Part shown: piece by piece, positions 1-11,400 of the stretch
Numbering within the stretch: the stretch's first letter is position 1
Layout of the letters: each line of letters opens with the position of its first letter
Source: Ligustrum vulgare
Taxonomy: Eukaryota > Streptophyta > Magnoliopsida > Lamiales > Oleaceae
Length of the DNA stretch: 64,000 nt
NCBI GenBank assembly: GCA_963555705.1
Contig: OY743171.1
Location: 21,637,352-21,701,351 of the forward strand
Direction of reading: 5' to 3'
Position numbers and translations under genes: made by a program
Notes under the pieces: model-generated
The model's database searches: none
What the model was told of the DNA's origin: nothing
Seen by the model: only the letters and a program-made list of their open reading frames with translations

Positions 1-64
1 AGAGTTGAATTGCAATCTTGACGGAAGGATGACCTAGTCTATTGTGCCAGACTAATGAGGACGC

Positions 65-640
65 CTAGGATAAACACTGAAAAGATGGTTGAGACTTAAA
101 TGAAGGATGAGGAGAGGACGTGAGCCATTCATATAAATCATTGGTGGTCCGTCCTCGGAGTAGGACTTGACGAGTGTAGAGATCCTTCACGACAAAAAAT
201 GTAGGAAAAAATTCAATACTAGATGAATTTTGAGCACAAAATTGTTTAAAAGATATGATATTACGCTTCATGTGGGGAACACATAGAACATTAGACAAAT
301 AAAAATGAGGGGGGAGATGCGTGGAGCCTATATGTGAAATTGCAAGGGATGAGTCATTACCTAATAAAACATCGTTTGGACCGTCATATGGTTGATGAAG
401 AGAGAGATCCTGAAGCTGAGATACCACATGGTTTGATGCACCAGAGTCCACCAGCCAATTTGATGAGCCTAGAAAGTCAGAGACATTGTTGATTGAGTGG
501 TTGAAAGGACGAAGGAGAGGGAAGAGCACCCAACATGTGTTTGCCTTATATCCACACTGATTGCAGTATTGACAAATTATTGGTTCTCAATTATGGTTGC
601 AAGAGTTAGTATGATTTAAGTCATGAGCTGGCCCTCGTGA
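65..640 (-). pseudogene. Copia zinc knuckle, protease and GAG-pre-integrase segment, broken
   Basis: Read leftward from about 640, a CCHC-like knuckle (CQYCNQCGYKANTC) follows a premature stop. It is followed by the aspartic protease active site in WLVDSGASNHVV (near 430-460) and the GAG-pre-integrase signature RGRTTNDLYEW (near 100-130). The active-site DSGA is intact, but the protein is cut off from gag by stops and no integrase is visible before the window ends. This identifies the element as Ty1/Copia rather than Gypsy. Confidence 0.85.
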
Positions 641-650
641 TTGATTGGGG

Positions 651-1580
651 CTACGATTGGAGGGGGACAAGAGGGGACAGATGAAAGTTTTTAGTTGTAT
701 GGAGGAAGTAAACCGGAGGGTGGAGAAGGTGGAGGGGGTTGATAGTGAGATTTTTTAGGAGATGGCACTTGTTCGAGTTTGTATAATAAATAGAGGGAGA
801 GGAATTTGAGTCTGCATCATGAAGATATGTGTCATGGTCCACTAATTTGTAATACAACTCTTCGAACGTGATTGTAGTTTCATGGGTTCGAAGTGTTGCA
901 ATGACTTCTTTGAAGGATGGTCCTAGGCCTCGTGTGCAATATATGAGTATGTTTGCATCATTGAGAGGAACACCAAGAGCAGTGAGTTCGTCGAAGATTT
1001 TTTTTATTTGTTGTAGGAATCCAGATACCGGAAGAGTGCCACGGGTGAGGTTGGTTAACTTGTCTTTTAGATGTACAATGTAGGACCGGGATTGTTTTAC
1101 GAAAATGCGACCGAGATGACTCCATGCTTCTTTGGAAGTGGTGACATTGGAAATTAATGGGATGATAGACTCAGATAATGATGCTAGTATGGCATGCAAG
1201 ATCAATTGATATTTTTGTTTCCAGGTGATATATTCCGAGTTTTGTTCTTCATTAACACCATTTTTTATATTAGGAGATGGAGTTGCAAGAGTTACAACAA
1301 GAAAGCCTAGTAAGTTAAGGCCATAGAAAATGGAAGTGAAATGTAACTTCCAAGATGAGTAGTTTGAGGAGTTGAGTCAAAGTGGGAGGTGAGTAGAAGC
1401 ATTTATCTGTATGAGATTGGAAAGGAGGAATTTTTTGTTGTCATGATGATGAAACTGGGAGAGAGTAGAGAAAAATAAATTTTGAAGATAAAAGGGATGG
1501 CTTGAACTTAAGATGAAAAGGAAAGAAAAATGGGAAATTACTGAGAAGAGAAAAAAAATGGATGCTCGTGAGAGTCTTAA
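651..1580 (-). pseudogene. Copia gag (UBN2-type), broken
   Basis: The open part (651-1205) encodes a UBN2/retrotran_gag segment with motifs such as SKEAWSHLGRIF, LKDKLTNLTRGTLPVSGFL and TFEELYYKLVDHD, which package Copia RNA into virus-like particles. Upstream, up to about 1580, the usual N-terminal matter is still recognisable in fragments (TTHLGSYI, WKQKYQLILHAILASLS) but is spread over more than one frame with stops. The + strand reading frame at 868-1083 is only a shadow. The product is non-functional. Confidence 0.75.
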
Positions 1581-1596
1581 TCAAGCTCTAATACCA

Positions 1597-1806
1597 TGAT
1601 AAAATAAAGAACACAATTGATATCTGAAAGAATTTTTATTGATGATAATCACAACTCTTTACAATCTATTTATGGAGTACAATAAATGAATAAAACTAAA
1701 TTTGTTAGACTAGATAATTACGAGAGATTAGAATAATTTACATGAAGATAATTATTGTTACACAAGATATTTACAGAATTTGAAAATACAAACAATCTTC
1801 TCAACA
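1597..1806 (-). repeat. Putative Copia 5' LTR (about 210 bp) with adjacent PBS
   Basis: On the + strand the block opens TGATAAAATAAAG at 1597 and closes TCTTCTCAACA at 1806, so on the minus strand it has the usual TG...CA ends. Directly inside it, positions 1585-1596 read on the minus strand as TGGTATTAGAGC, one base from the TGGTATCAGAGC site that pairs with initiator tRNA-Met and primes many plant Copia elements. The inner boundary is well fixed by this site. The outer boundary is inferred from the CA end only. Confidence 0.6.
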
Positions 1807-1989
1807 ACTCTGACTTGAGGATAAGGCATTCAAATGTGGAGATGATATTTCAAAGATTGCATTATCCTTTCCTGGCTTGTACGGTTTCTTCACAAGAATG
1901 TTTGGCTGGGACGATTTTTCCTCCTCATGCAAAGGTGACAGACTTGTTTTATTAGTGCATGAATTTCCTGTAACAATTTTCTTAACAAT

Positions 1990-3420
1990 TATGAGGAAGA
2001 AATTTATTCCAAATCACTACTATATGAACATCTACCAAAGACTGCAAGGTCTTTCTCAAAGTTCTAGGAGAGTTGAGGATTATCACGAGGAGATGGATGT
2101 CTCAATGATTAGGACTAATATTGTGGAGGATAGGGAGGCTACAATTGCTATATTTTTTAGTGGGTTGAACAGGGACATAGCTAATGTGATTGAGTTGCAG
2201 CATTATGGGGAGTTGGAGAACATGGTGAACATGGCTATGAAGGTTGAAAGGCAGGTTAAACGAAAGGGGATAGTAAGGCATATTACGAGCTCTTATCCTT
2301 CTCAACAATCAAAAAGAGAAGGTAATGAATATCATGTCTCAAAGAAGAAGCTTGAACCACCTAAGGGTAAAGAGGAGCAAACACAAAAAGGTAAACATAT
2401 TAGTGATTCCCAGCCTACTAGAAATAGAAAGGTTAAATGCTTTAGACGTTTGGGTGTTGGGCACATTGTTTCACAATGTCCAAATAAAAAATAATGATTT
2501 TGCGTAATAATGAAGATGTGTCTGGGAATGAAGGTGATTATGAAGGGATGCCTACGTTAGAAGAAGCTAGTGATAATGAAGAATTATTATGTACTGCGGT
2601 AGGTGAATTACTTGTTAATAGATGTGCTCTTAATACTAGAACTAAGGTGAATGATGTGGATGAGCAAAGAAACATTATATTTCACACTAGGTGCCTTGTA
2701 AATAGTAAGGTGTGTAGTTTGGTGATTGATGGGGGAGTTGCACCAATGTTTCTATTACTGTCTTGATTGAGAAGTTAGGGTTACCCATATTAAAACATCC
2801 TGCATTACAAATTACAATGGTTAAACGAATCTGGAGAGATTAGGGTGAACAGGTTAGAGTGAATTTTACCAATGGCAAGTACAATGATGAAATGGTTTAT
2901 GACGTGGTGCCTATGCATGTTGGGCATATTTTGTTAGGGAGGACATGGCAAGATGGCAGGGAGGTGGTACATGATGGATTTACAAAATAAAGCTTTGCAA
3001 AGAGTGGAAAAATTTTTTACTCTTGTTCCACTATCACTAATGCAAGTCCATGAGGATAATAAAAATTGAAATGTGAGTTTGAGGGGGAAAATAAGAGAGT
3101 TGAGACCAAGATCTCAGAAAAAGAAGAGTTAGGAAAAAAGAAAATAGCGGCCACCAAGAAAATGAGTTTTTTGCACAAAGTTCAATGTACAATGATCCCT
3201 TCCTTGCGCTTAACTGTATCCCTAGTTTGGATAATTTTGTTTTGCAGGTATTGAAGTCAGCTTTGCAGGTACCGAAGTCAGCTTCTACACTTAAAGCTGG
3301 AAAGAATTTTGATAGCAAGCACAAATGAGTTCCTCAGGCCAACAAAAGTAGGAAATACATGACCATGGGACTAGGTAATGATTCGAGGTCGAATCATTTT
3401 CAAGAGGGGACGATGTGATA
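1990..3420 (+). pseudogene. Ty3/Gypsy gag-protease remnant with internal pol deletion
   Basis: Positions 1990-2494 encode a Gypsy gag domain (MRKKFIPNHYY, VEDYHEEMD, FFSGLNRDIANVIELQHY, KVERQVKRK) ending in a degenerate knuckle, CFRRLGVGHIVSQC, where the second cysteine is arginine. From 2494 to about 3060 a retropepsin-like stretch is recognisable (HTRCLVNSKVC...IDGG; later VPMHVGHILLGRTW; PLSLMQVHED) but carries stops and frameshifts. The coding trace then jumps to a tail resembling the end of Gypsy pol (DSRSNHFQEG, about 3372-3405). Reverse transcriptase, RNase H and integrase are absent between them. Either they were deleted or this is a non-autonomous derivative. A 3' LTR may begin near 3414 (TGTGATACAGG), but no second copy is available for comparison. 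Confidence 0.75.
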
Positions 3421-4388
3421 CAGGATAGGACAATGAAGAAATGATCAAGTTACAAGGGGCAAAGGGTCAAGCACAAGCTCTGTGGCTCCAAAGGTCAAAC
3501 TAGAGGTGATAAAGAAGAATGCCCAAAACAAGTGTTAAGATTCTATCGTCTATTACAATCCGAATTTAGAACTTTTTAGTGTTTTCAATTATTATTCTGC
3601 GAGTTCGTCGTCTTTTTACCAAGAGGAATCACATCAAGGGATGAGAGTGGTACTCTAGATCCTTAGGGTTGACACCTCATTTCTCACATGAGAATTTTTT
3701 AACAAAACGTGATATTGACTATTTTCTTCATGTTTGGCTTCTATTTTGATTGATCATATGATGTTCAATAGTTATGATCTTAATAGCCAAATGAAGCCTT
3801 AAGCATCGAGTTTCTTATGAAGTCTTTTATGTGCAAAATGATAGACTACAATTGAAGTTATAATAGGCTAAAGTAGTTATTTTGAACTAGGTTTTCAAAC
3901 AATAAATTATAAATTTCAAATTTTTTTATCGTTACAACCCATCAATTAAATTTTTAACTAAATTTTGTTATATGCTCAAAATATATTTTCACGATTGAAA
4001 AGCTGTAAATTTTTGGGATGTTACATCGTTGCTCAAATTAACCTTAAAAAGGGTAAATTTTTTTCTGGAGGTCTTCAATCTCTCATAATTGTGGGAGCCA
4101 TCTGTGACATTAATGTCTCCAACTTTTTAAGTGTTGTGTGAATGGTATATGTACCTGATGAAAAATATTTATTTGCACGTTACTAAAAATTTTATTGGAC
4201 AATGTCATTGTCACTCTTCCAACCAGATAACATGTACCTGTCACATAAACAAGCACCATAAATGAAAAGCTAACTTAAAAACATGACTAGACTAGCATAC
4301 TTGTGAAAGGTTGGGACCTCCAAAGAAATTTACCCTTTAGCGAACGGATTAATAACGAAGAATAAATGAAAGAGAGAAAATATAGGAT
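3421..4388. other. Intergenic DNA upstream of the phosphorylase gene
   Basis: AT-rich non-coding DNA. The first part may be LTR remnant of the Gypsy element to the left. No conserved reading frame was found. The last few hundred bases should hold the phosphorylase promoter, but no specific upstream element is recognised. Confidence 0.4.
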
Positions 4389-4396
4389 TATATATA
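4389..4396 (+). promoter_or_regulatory. Candidate TATA box of the phosphorylase gene
   Basis: TATATATA followed by GG lies about 1 kb before the start codon. Transcription starting about 30 bases downstream would give a short leader exon of about 4420-4531 ahead of a leader intron. It is placed by inference, with no transcript evidence. Confidence 0.4.
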
Positions 4397-4531
4397 GGTG
4401 AAGAAGTTCAAAGAAATGGCCAAATCCGTGATGATGTAGATTGCGATTTACACTTTATTGAACACGTCCCTCTCATTCCATATTCTCCATCGGAAATCAA
4501 TCTCTTCACTCCATTCTTGATCACATAAAAA

Positions 4532-5396
4532 GTGAGACCCTCTTTAATTTATTTATTTTGTCTCTTTTTTTTTTTTCCTGCAAATATCTGTTTTTTCTTT
4601 TTCCTGCAAATATCTGTGTCAAATTAGCATATTCCATCACATAATTTGGTGAACTTTCTCGAAATATCTTCAATTTTATGTCTACTAGTGTACTGTATCA
4701 GTATCTTCGCTCGAACCGCTTTTCAATTACTATATAATCATTGATCAATTCACTATTTCTCGTACTTTTTGCTGCTTCAGTAGTCAGTACGAGTACTTGC
4801 ATATTGGTTCATCATTTGCAGTATATTTCGTTCTTAATTCATGTATTCTTATTTGTTTTCGTGATTCACCGCGGGATATTTTGTTGGTTTCATTGTTTAG
4901 TTGTTTTTGGCTGCCCATTCTAGCTTCGGCAATCCATGTACTTGTTAGATTCTTTAATTTTTCTGAATTCGTAATATTAAGAAAAAATTTAATAAAGGGA
5001 TTACGACTTATACATAATCATTGATGGCATTCTAAATCATTTATGTCTGATTTGTTTTAACAGATTCTATGGTTTTATTTGTTGGAAAGTTGTTCACTTT
5101 TATTAACTATATATATTCATCTGTTTTTTTATTATTCTCATGTTTTGATATTTCATATTGGCTATTGATATACACTTTACATTCTTCAGTTCTTCTGAAT
5201 TGTGAAAAATTGAAAACGGGATTTTTGTTGGTGAATTTATAATTTTTACCTTTATATTTTGTCTTCTTAAAACTCTTCTGATAGTCTAGGCATTTGTACA
5301 AATCAATCACTGTTTATTATTATAGTCATGATAATATGAGATTAGGTGTAACTTATATCCGTGAAATGAACTTATGATTTGAGATTTTTTCCATAG
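4532..5396 (+). other. Probable 5' UTR intron of the phosphorylase gene
   Basis: A T-rich tract, TTTTTTCCATAG, forms a clear 3' splice site ending at 5396, 18 bases before the ATG. The best matching donor is GTGAGA at 4532. The segment is T-rich and has no supported coding content; the small open frames at 4741-5024 look like chance. Leader introns are common in plant housekeeping genes. The acceptor is good, the donor uncertain. Confidence 0.5.
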
Positions 5397-5414
5397 GTAT
5401 TGTAACTACTGGAC

Positions 5415-8400
5415 ATGGCTGCTACACTGAAAGCGAACGATACTGCAACTGTTAAAGCTGGAATCCCAGCTGAAATTCCAGCAATTGCTCATCCGCTGGC
5501 AGAGGAGCCCGCAGAGATTGCGTCAAATATTAATTACCACGCTAAATACAGTCCGCATTTTTCCCCTTTCAAGTTTGAGCCAGAGCAAGCATACTATGCA
5601 ACTGCAGAGAGCGTCCGTGATCAATTGATAAAAGTATGTTTGACTAACTAGTCCTTCAAAGTTTTGCTACTGTAAGGATATCTTGTGCAGCTTTATTGTC
5701 TTTCAGATCATGAGGATTTATGGGGTTGCCTTTTCTTATACGTAGTATACGTAGTAAATCTTATGTGTTGCGGTTAGTAATGGGAAAGAAAATGAAAGAT
5801 TTATTTCTTTTTGCAAGCATGCATGATAGTAGTGTTTTTTTTTTTTTGGCATGACAGGTTATTTTTAGTAGTTGAACCACCTCATCTTAAAACTTAAACT
5901 ATTAAAGAAAGATTAACATTTTACAAGGCAACATATGTCTTCAACATGTCCCATCACATGTATGTTGAATTCAGTTTTTCTTGAAGGCATTAAACATGCA
6001 CAATTATTCCATTGGGTAAGAGCACGACTTTAATCCAAGACTAGTGACAAAAATCAATTTTTACATGCTCTGCTACCATGAAGAACTATTCAACCACCTT
6101 GTGCAAATATTAAAGTTGTTAGAGAAGAAATAAATTTGTTTACTGATTTATCTCTTGGTTGAAACATTGATCTCATAAGCTATTAGAAATAAATATAAAG
6201 GTGATCATAGAATTGGGTAAAGCTTAATGCTTTTCCCATTTTGGTTTGGGAAAATTTAGCACTTGTTTGATATTCATTAAAATTTTCTCTTTTTTCAACA
6301 ATACTCAATCTCAACCATCCATTAAAAGTCAAGCCCCACAATATTTGACTTTTCAACCATCAATTCTCCTAAAAATCACTATTCATTTCAAAAAAACTCT
6401 TTTTAAACAATACCAAACCCACTCTTAATTCACTTGTCACTAGAAACATGATATGTGAACTTATACTTCTCATAGCTAACGTCTTGGATTTTCCTATTCT
6501 TTACGACATTGTAAGCCACTTTCTAATTATTTACCGTCTTACTTATTACCATGGTTTATTTTCAATCAGTAGCTTTGTTTCTCATATAAGTCTTGCATTA
6601 CCTGTGTGCCCAGATATAAGTGCATGGAATCTATGTAGTTTGTTTTGTAATAAATATAAATGCATATTTGTATCTTTATAGAATATCGAGTTTCTACTCC
6701 TTATTAGGACATTTTTTCAGTCCTTGTCTGCTGATTTTATCTTTTTTTACTTCACGTTGCCATTTTGTGTGGAAAATTATTGTAGTAGTGTTTTTGTTGG
6801 TCAATTCTCTGTTCATGTTTATTTGTGCAGCTCCTATTCACTACATTCTTGAGGTCATGACTTCTTTTTTTCCTTTAACTTATCAATTGAAAAGGTTAGT
6901 GATTGTTAAAAAAAAAAAAAAAAGGTTGAACCCCAACCTTAGGGGCCCCCACCTACCCTGCCTTGGACCTTGGTGAAGGATGTAAATCGCAGGTTATGCC
7001 TCCTAAAGTGCAGGGTGAGGGCTTACCTTTGAACTTGGTAAGGGCCGAATTCGAACCCCTAACCAAGCGATCTTTAAACCACCCTCTCTTTCACTTTTGA
7101 CCTAACCTGTTGGCATTATTGTGAGTATGACTATCATTATATAAGATGAACGCCTTTACCATCATGTTAAGGAAATAACATTTTGCCACACTAAACCAGT
7201 ACGAAACTAGTGTCAGTCTGAGTTAAGGAGTTTTATTGTCATGTATTTCTCTGTGCTAACGTCATAATTACTCATCTTTATTTTTTATTCTCTTTGACAT
7301 GCATTCTGTTATTTTCTCAGCAATGGAATGAGACTTATCTTCATTATCACAAAGTCAATCCAAAGCAAACATACTACCTTTCAATGGAATATCTCCAAGG
7401 ACGAGCACTGAGTAATGCAGTTGGAAATCTTGACATTCAGAATGCATATGCTGATGCTTTAAAGAAACTGGGTCATGAACTTGAGAATATTGTAGAGCAG
7501 GTAGATCAATGCAATAAACCTTTCATATATGATGTATGTTATCTCATTTGTTGCTATGCTCTCTTATTTTTTCCAGAAAAATAAAATCATACAAATAGTA
7601 CTTTAACGATAAGCTATTGCCATAGTTTTGCCAAGTAATATGAAGATCCGTTCAGTTCAACTCTGTTTCTGTTGGTATTCAGTTTCCTTTTGTTTTTGGT
7701 TAGATCAGTGGCATGCAAGTGGTTTTTCAAAGTAAAATAAAGTAGATTTGAGAGATATGTTAAAATTTATCCATTATGTATTTAATTTTTTTTTTTTTTT
7801 TTTTGACACAACTGATATATTTATTTTATATCAATCTTATTTCTGTGTATGAACAATTGACTTGCACTGAAGTTCTCGTTTAGGTGCTTTATAGTGGTAA
7901 CTATTTCTGAGTTACTCTCAGTTTAGGATTATAATCATACTGAAACTGGTCTGGACCTGTAGTTCTTCCATGAGTTATAAGGAGGTTGTTTTGAATTGAA
8001 TTGAATTGTAGGAGAAAGATGCAGCACTTGGAAATGGTGGTTTAGGAAGGCTTGCTTCATGTTTTCTAGACTCGATGGCAACGTTGAATTTGCCTGCATG
8101 GGGCTATGGTTTGAGGTACAGATATGGGCTGTTCAAGCAACTGATCACCAAAGCAGGCCAGGAGGAAGTTGCAGAAGACTGGTTGGAGGTTTGTTTGCAG
8201 TAAAACTTTTGTTAATACTAGGTTAACCTTTTCTTGTGGAACCAAATTAAGTCCTTTTGTCTGGTTATTAATGCAGAAGTTCAGTCCCTGGGAAGTTGTC
8301 AGGCATGATATTATCTTTCCAATAAGATTCTTTGGTCATGTTGAGGTTCTGCCCAGTGGCTTGTAAGTGCAACTTCAAATATTTTGATTTTATCACGTTG

Positions 8401-11400
8401 ACTTCTAACTTCGTTATATGAGCCAGTTTCTTAAAAAAACAAAAAATAAATAAATTATCTTTGAAAAATTACATTCATGCATGCAATGCTCTGTACTGCT
8501 GTAGCCGAAAATGGGTCGGTGGTGAGGTCATACAAGCTGTTGCATATGATGTGCCGATTCCTGGATACAAAACCAAGAACACTAATGGTCTTCGTCTCTG
8601 GGATGCCAAAGCTACTGCCGAGGACTTCGATTTATTTCAGTTCAACGATGGACAGTACGAATCTGCAGCACATCTTCATTCCAGGGCTCAACAGGTTACT
8701 TGTTTTTTAATGGACTAAAAAGATTGGACAGCAATAGTTGACATCCTTGAATGTGCACCATATTCTAATCTATTGCGTTTAAGATTGTATCCTCAGTGAG
8801 GTGTACATGATCCCCAAGTTTCAGCTTGATTTGGTTTATGAATTGTGGATTTTTGCAGATTTGTGCTGTTCTATATCCTGGGGATGCTACAGAAAATGGA
8901 AAACTTCTACGATTAAAGCAGCAGTTTTTCCTTTGTAGTGCATCACTTCAGGTATTGTGTTCTCTTACTTATATGTTCCTGTATGAACACATAGTGAGTT
9001 TCAGTTCATACGTATTTAATGAGATCCTTTGGTCAAAATCTGTCAGAATTCCACCAAAATGCTCTAGTTTTTTGCTGACCATACTTCGAATTTAATCAAT
9101 GAAATTTTTCTAGGCCTCCTCAAAAACTTGTTTTGGGGAATTTCTGTGCTTGTTTGGGTACAATTGTAAGTTCATCATAATTTAAAGTCAAAGTCACACA
9201 TTCATTTTAACCTCAAATTCACAATTGCTACCCACTTAAATATTCACATATTTCACGGGACCCATTACTCATTATAATCTCATTCTAATTTTACCCAGAT
9301 TGTTGAAATTTATCAAATTATAGCCTATTAAGAATTCGTAAGTGAAAAGCATAATTTCTTCAGTAGCGAGTTTATTTAAAGCCCTAAAAGTATTTAAGAA
9401 TGTAAAGATTCTTCTTGTAACTTGAATGATACAATGTCAATCTGGAAAAGATATCCAATTTGGTTTCGGGAATCAGGAAGATGTTAAAATTGCACCTCCA
9501 CGTAACTCTTTTTGTTCAACATGTGAAGTTTTGTGGAAAAACATTTACTGTTCAATTGAGTAGGCCTTATGAGGTTGGATGAATCTTAGAACCGAAGGAA
9601 TCCCCTTCCTTAGTGCTTAGTAATTAAGAAACAAGTTCCTTTGTATAATAGTGATTTGGAAATCTAGCATCTGGTACTTGATCTAGTGTTCTCTTACTTG
9701 TTATCTTTTCTAGGACATTATTTCCAGATTTAAGGAGAGGAACAATGGAAATAATAAGATGATTCAGTGGTCTGAATTCCCCACTAAAGTTGCAGTACAA
9801 CTGAATGACACACATCCTACTCTTGCTATTCCTGAGTTGATGCGTTTGCTAATGGATGTTGAAGTACTTGGATGGGATGAAGCTTGGGATATCACCACAA
9901 GGTTCTTCTACACTGAAACATCCTGGAGTGGTTCTATATACAATTGTGACTTTGCTTCTTGCTATGTTGTCCTCTGAATTTCTGCACTAGATAACATTTA
10001 TGACTGTCCAGGACGATTGCTTATACCAATCATACAGTCCTTCCTGAAGCGCTGGAAAAATGGTCACAAGCAGTCATGTGGAAACTCCTTCCTCGCCATA
10101 TGGAAATCATTGAAGAAATTGACAAGAGGGTATTTCATTCTCCTACCTAGTAACTACCTGCGTGTATAAGGTTCTATTAACTAAGATATTTTCTTGCATG
10201 GCACAGTTCATTGCAATGATCCAGTCAACAAGACCAGACCTTGAGAATAAACTTTCTGGTATGCGCATTTTGGATAACAACCCACAGAAGGAAGTTGTGC
10301 GCATGGCCAACTTATGTGTGGTGTCTTCACATACAGTAAGAGTTTATTACACGGCATCATGCATAAATTTGATCATTGCATACATCTTTGAAATATATTC
10401 AGTCACATGAGTTTATTTCTAGAGCATTTTATGCGTTGAAGTTAAGACAAGCTATCTATTGATAAAAATGGATTTAGATTCTAAAGAAACCTGTAAATGA
10501 GGAAAAAAATTGTTTCCACAAGAGTTTATTTTAAAGATCTAAATCTACTTTACTAAAAGATTTGACAGAATTTGTTGTAATCACAGCCACTCGTGTTAAT
10601 TTTGGTGTACATCACTTTCTTCTTACTGGCTCTACTGGTTGTGAACTGGGAGCTTCTTCAAGTCTGGATAGATAAATCATTCCCTTAATTAACCTCATAC
10701 GGTGTCAAGCACATCCATCTTCGTATCATAATATCTGTTACATTCTTTTTATGGACATTTTCTCCTTTTAAGAACCCAACACTAATAACCATAAAGCATA
10801 GATGGTCTAATTAACATAAAACTTGACTTTTCATTTGATAGGTTCCTTGCAATCACATAGAATCCTTGTAACACTTCTCTACTTCATTCAACCACTCTAA
10901 TCTTATGATTACATCATTTATTCATTTTAAGTATTTGTAACTTATTAACAATCGGACTTTAATGCCTAAAACAACACTCCTTGGGGAAAAATAATCATCT
11001 ATAAAGTCTAAAATGATTGTATTCCATATTTATTCTGCTAAATTTAAAGCCATTGATTCCGAGATCTGATTACTTTGAGCTACTTGTATCCTCCTCACTT
11101 ATAAGTTGTTATCTAGGCTTATACATGATATTGTACTGCAGTTGCATACTTTTCTAAGACCTGTTGTACTTTTTTATGTACCTGACTAATCATAAATCAG
11201 AACTTACATCTTAATTGATGCTGTCCCTGCAGGTGAATGGTGTTGCTCAACTGCATAGTGATATCTTAAAGGCCGAGTTATTTTCTGATTATGTTTCTAT
11301 CTGGCCCACTAAATTTCAAAACAAGACTAACGGGATAACACCTCGTCGATGGCTCAGGTTTTGCAATCCTGAGCTCAGTCATATAATCACCAAATGGTTG

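Larger units (their letters stand above)
1..1806 (-). mobile_element. Ty1/Copia retrotransposon, 5' part, cut by the window edge
   Basis: The minus strand reads, in order, an LTR (1806-1597), a primer-binding site, a gag region, a zinc knuckle, the protease and the GAG-pre-integrase segment. Integrase and reverse transcriptase would lie left of position 1. The order gag, protease, pre-integrase is typical of plant Copia. Several stops and frameshifts break the polyprotein, so this copy is dead. The left flank is outside the window, so the target-site duplication cannot be checked; the five bases after the LTR are ACTCT (1807-1811). Confidence 0.85.

Noticed and set aside
868..1083. Open frame on the + strand
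   Set aside because: It is the antisense shadow of the Copia gag on the minus strand and has no domain.
3037..3324. 95-codon minus-strand frame
   Set aside because: Antisense to the Gypsy gag-protease remnant; it has no recognisable domain.
4741..5024. Two overlapping small frames before the phosphorylase start
   Set aside because: They fall in a T-rich probable leader intron and show hydrophobic low-complexity products with no homology.
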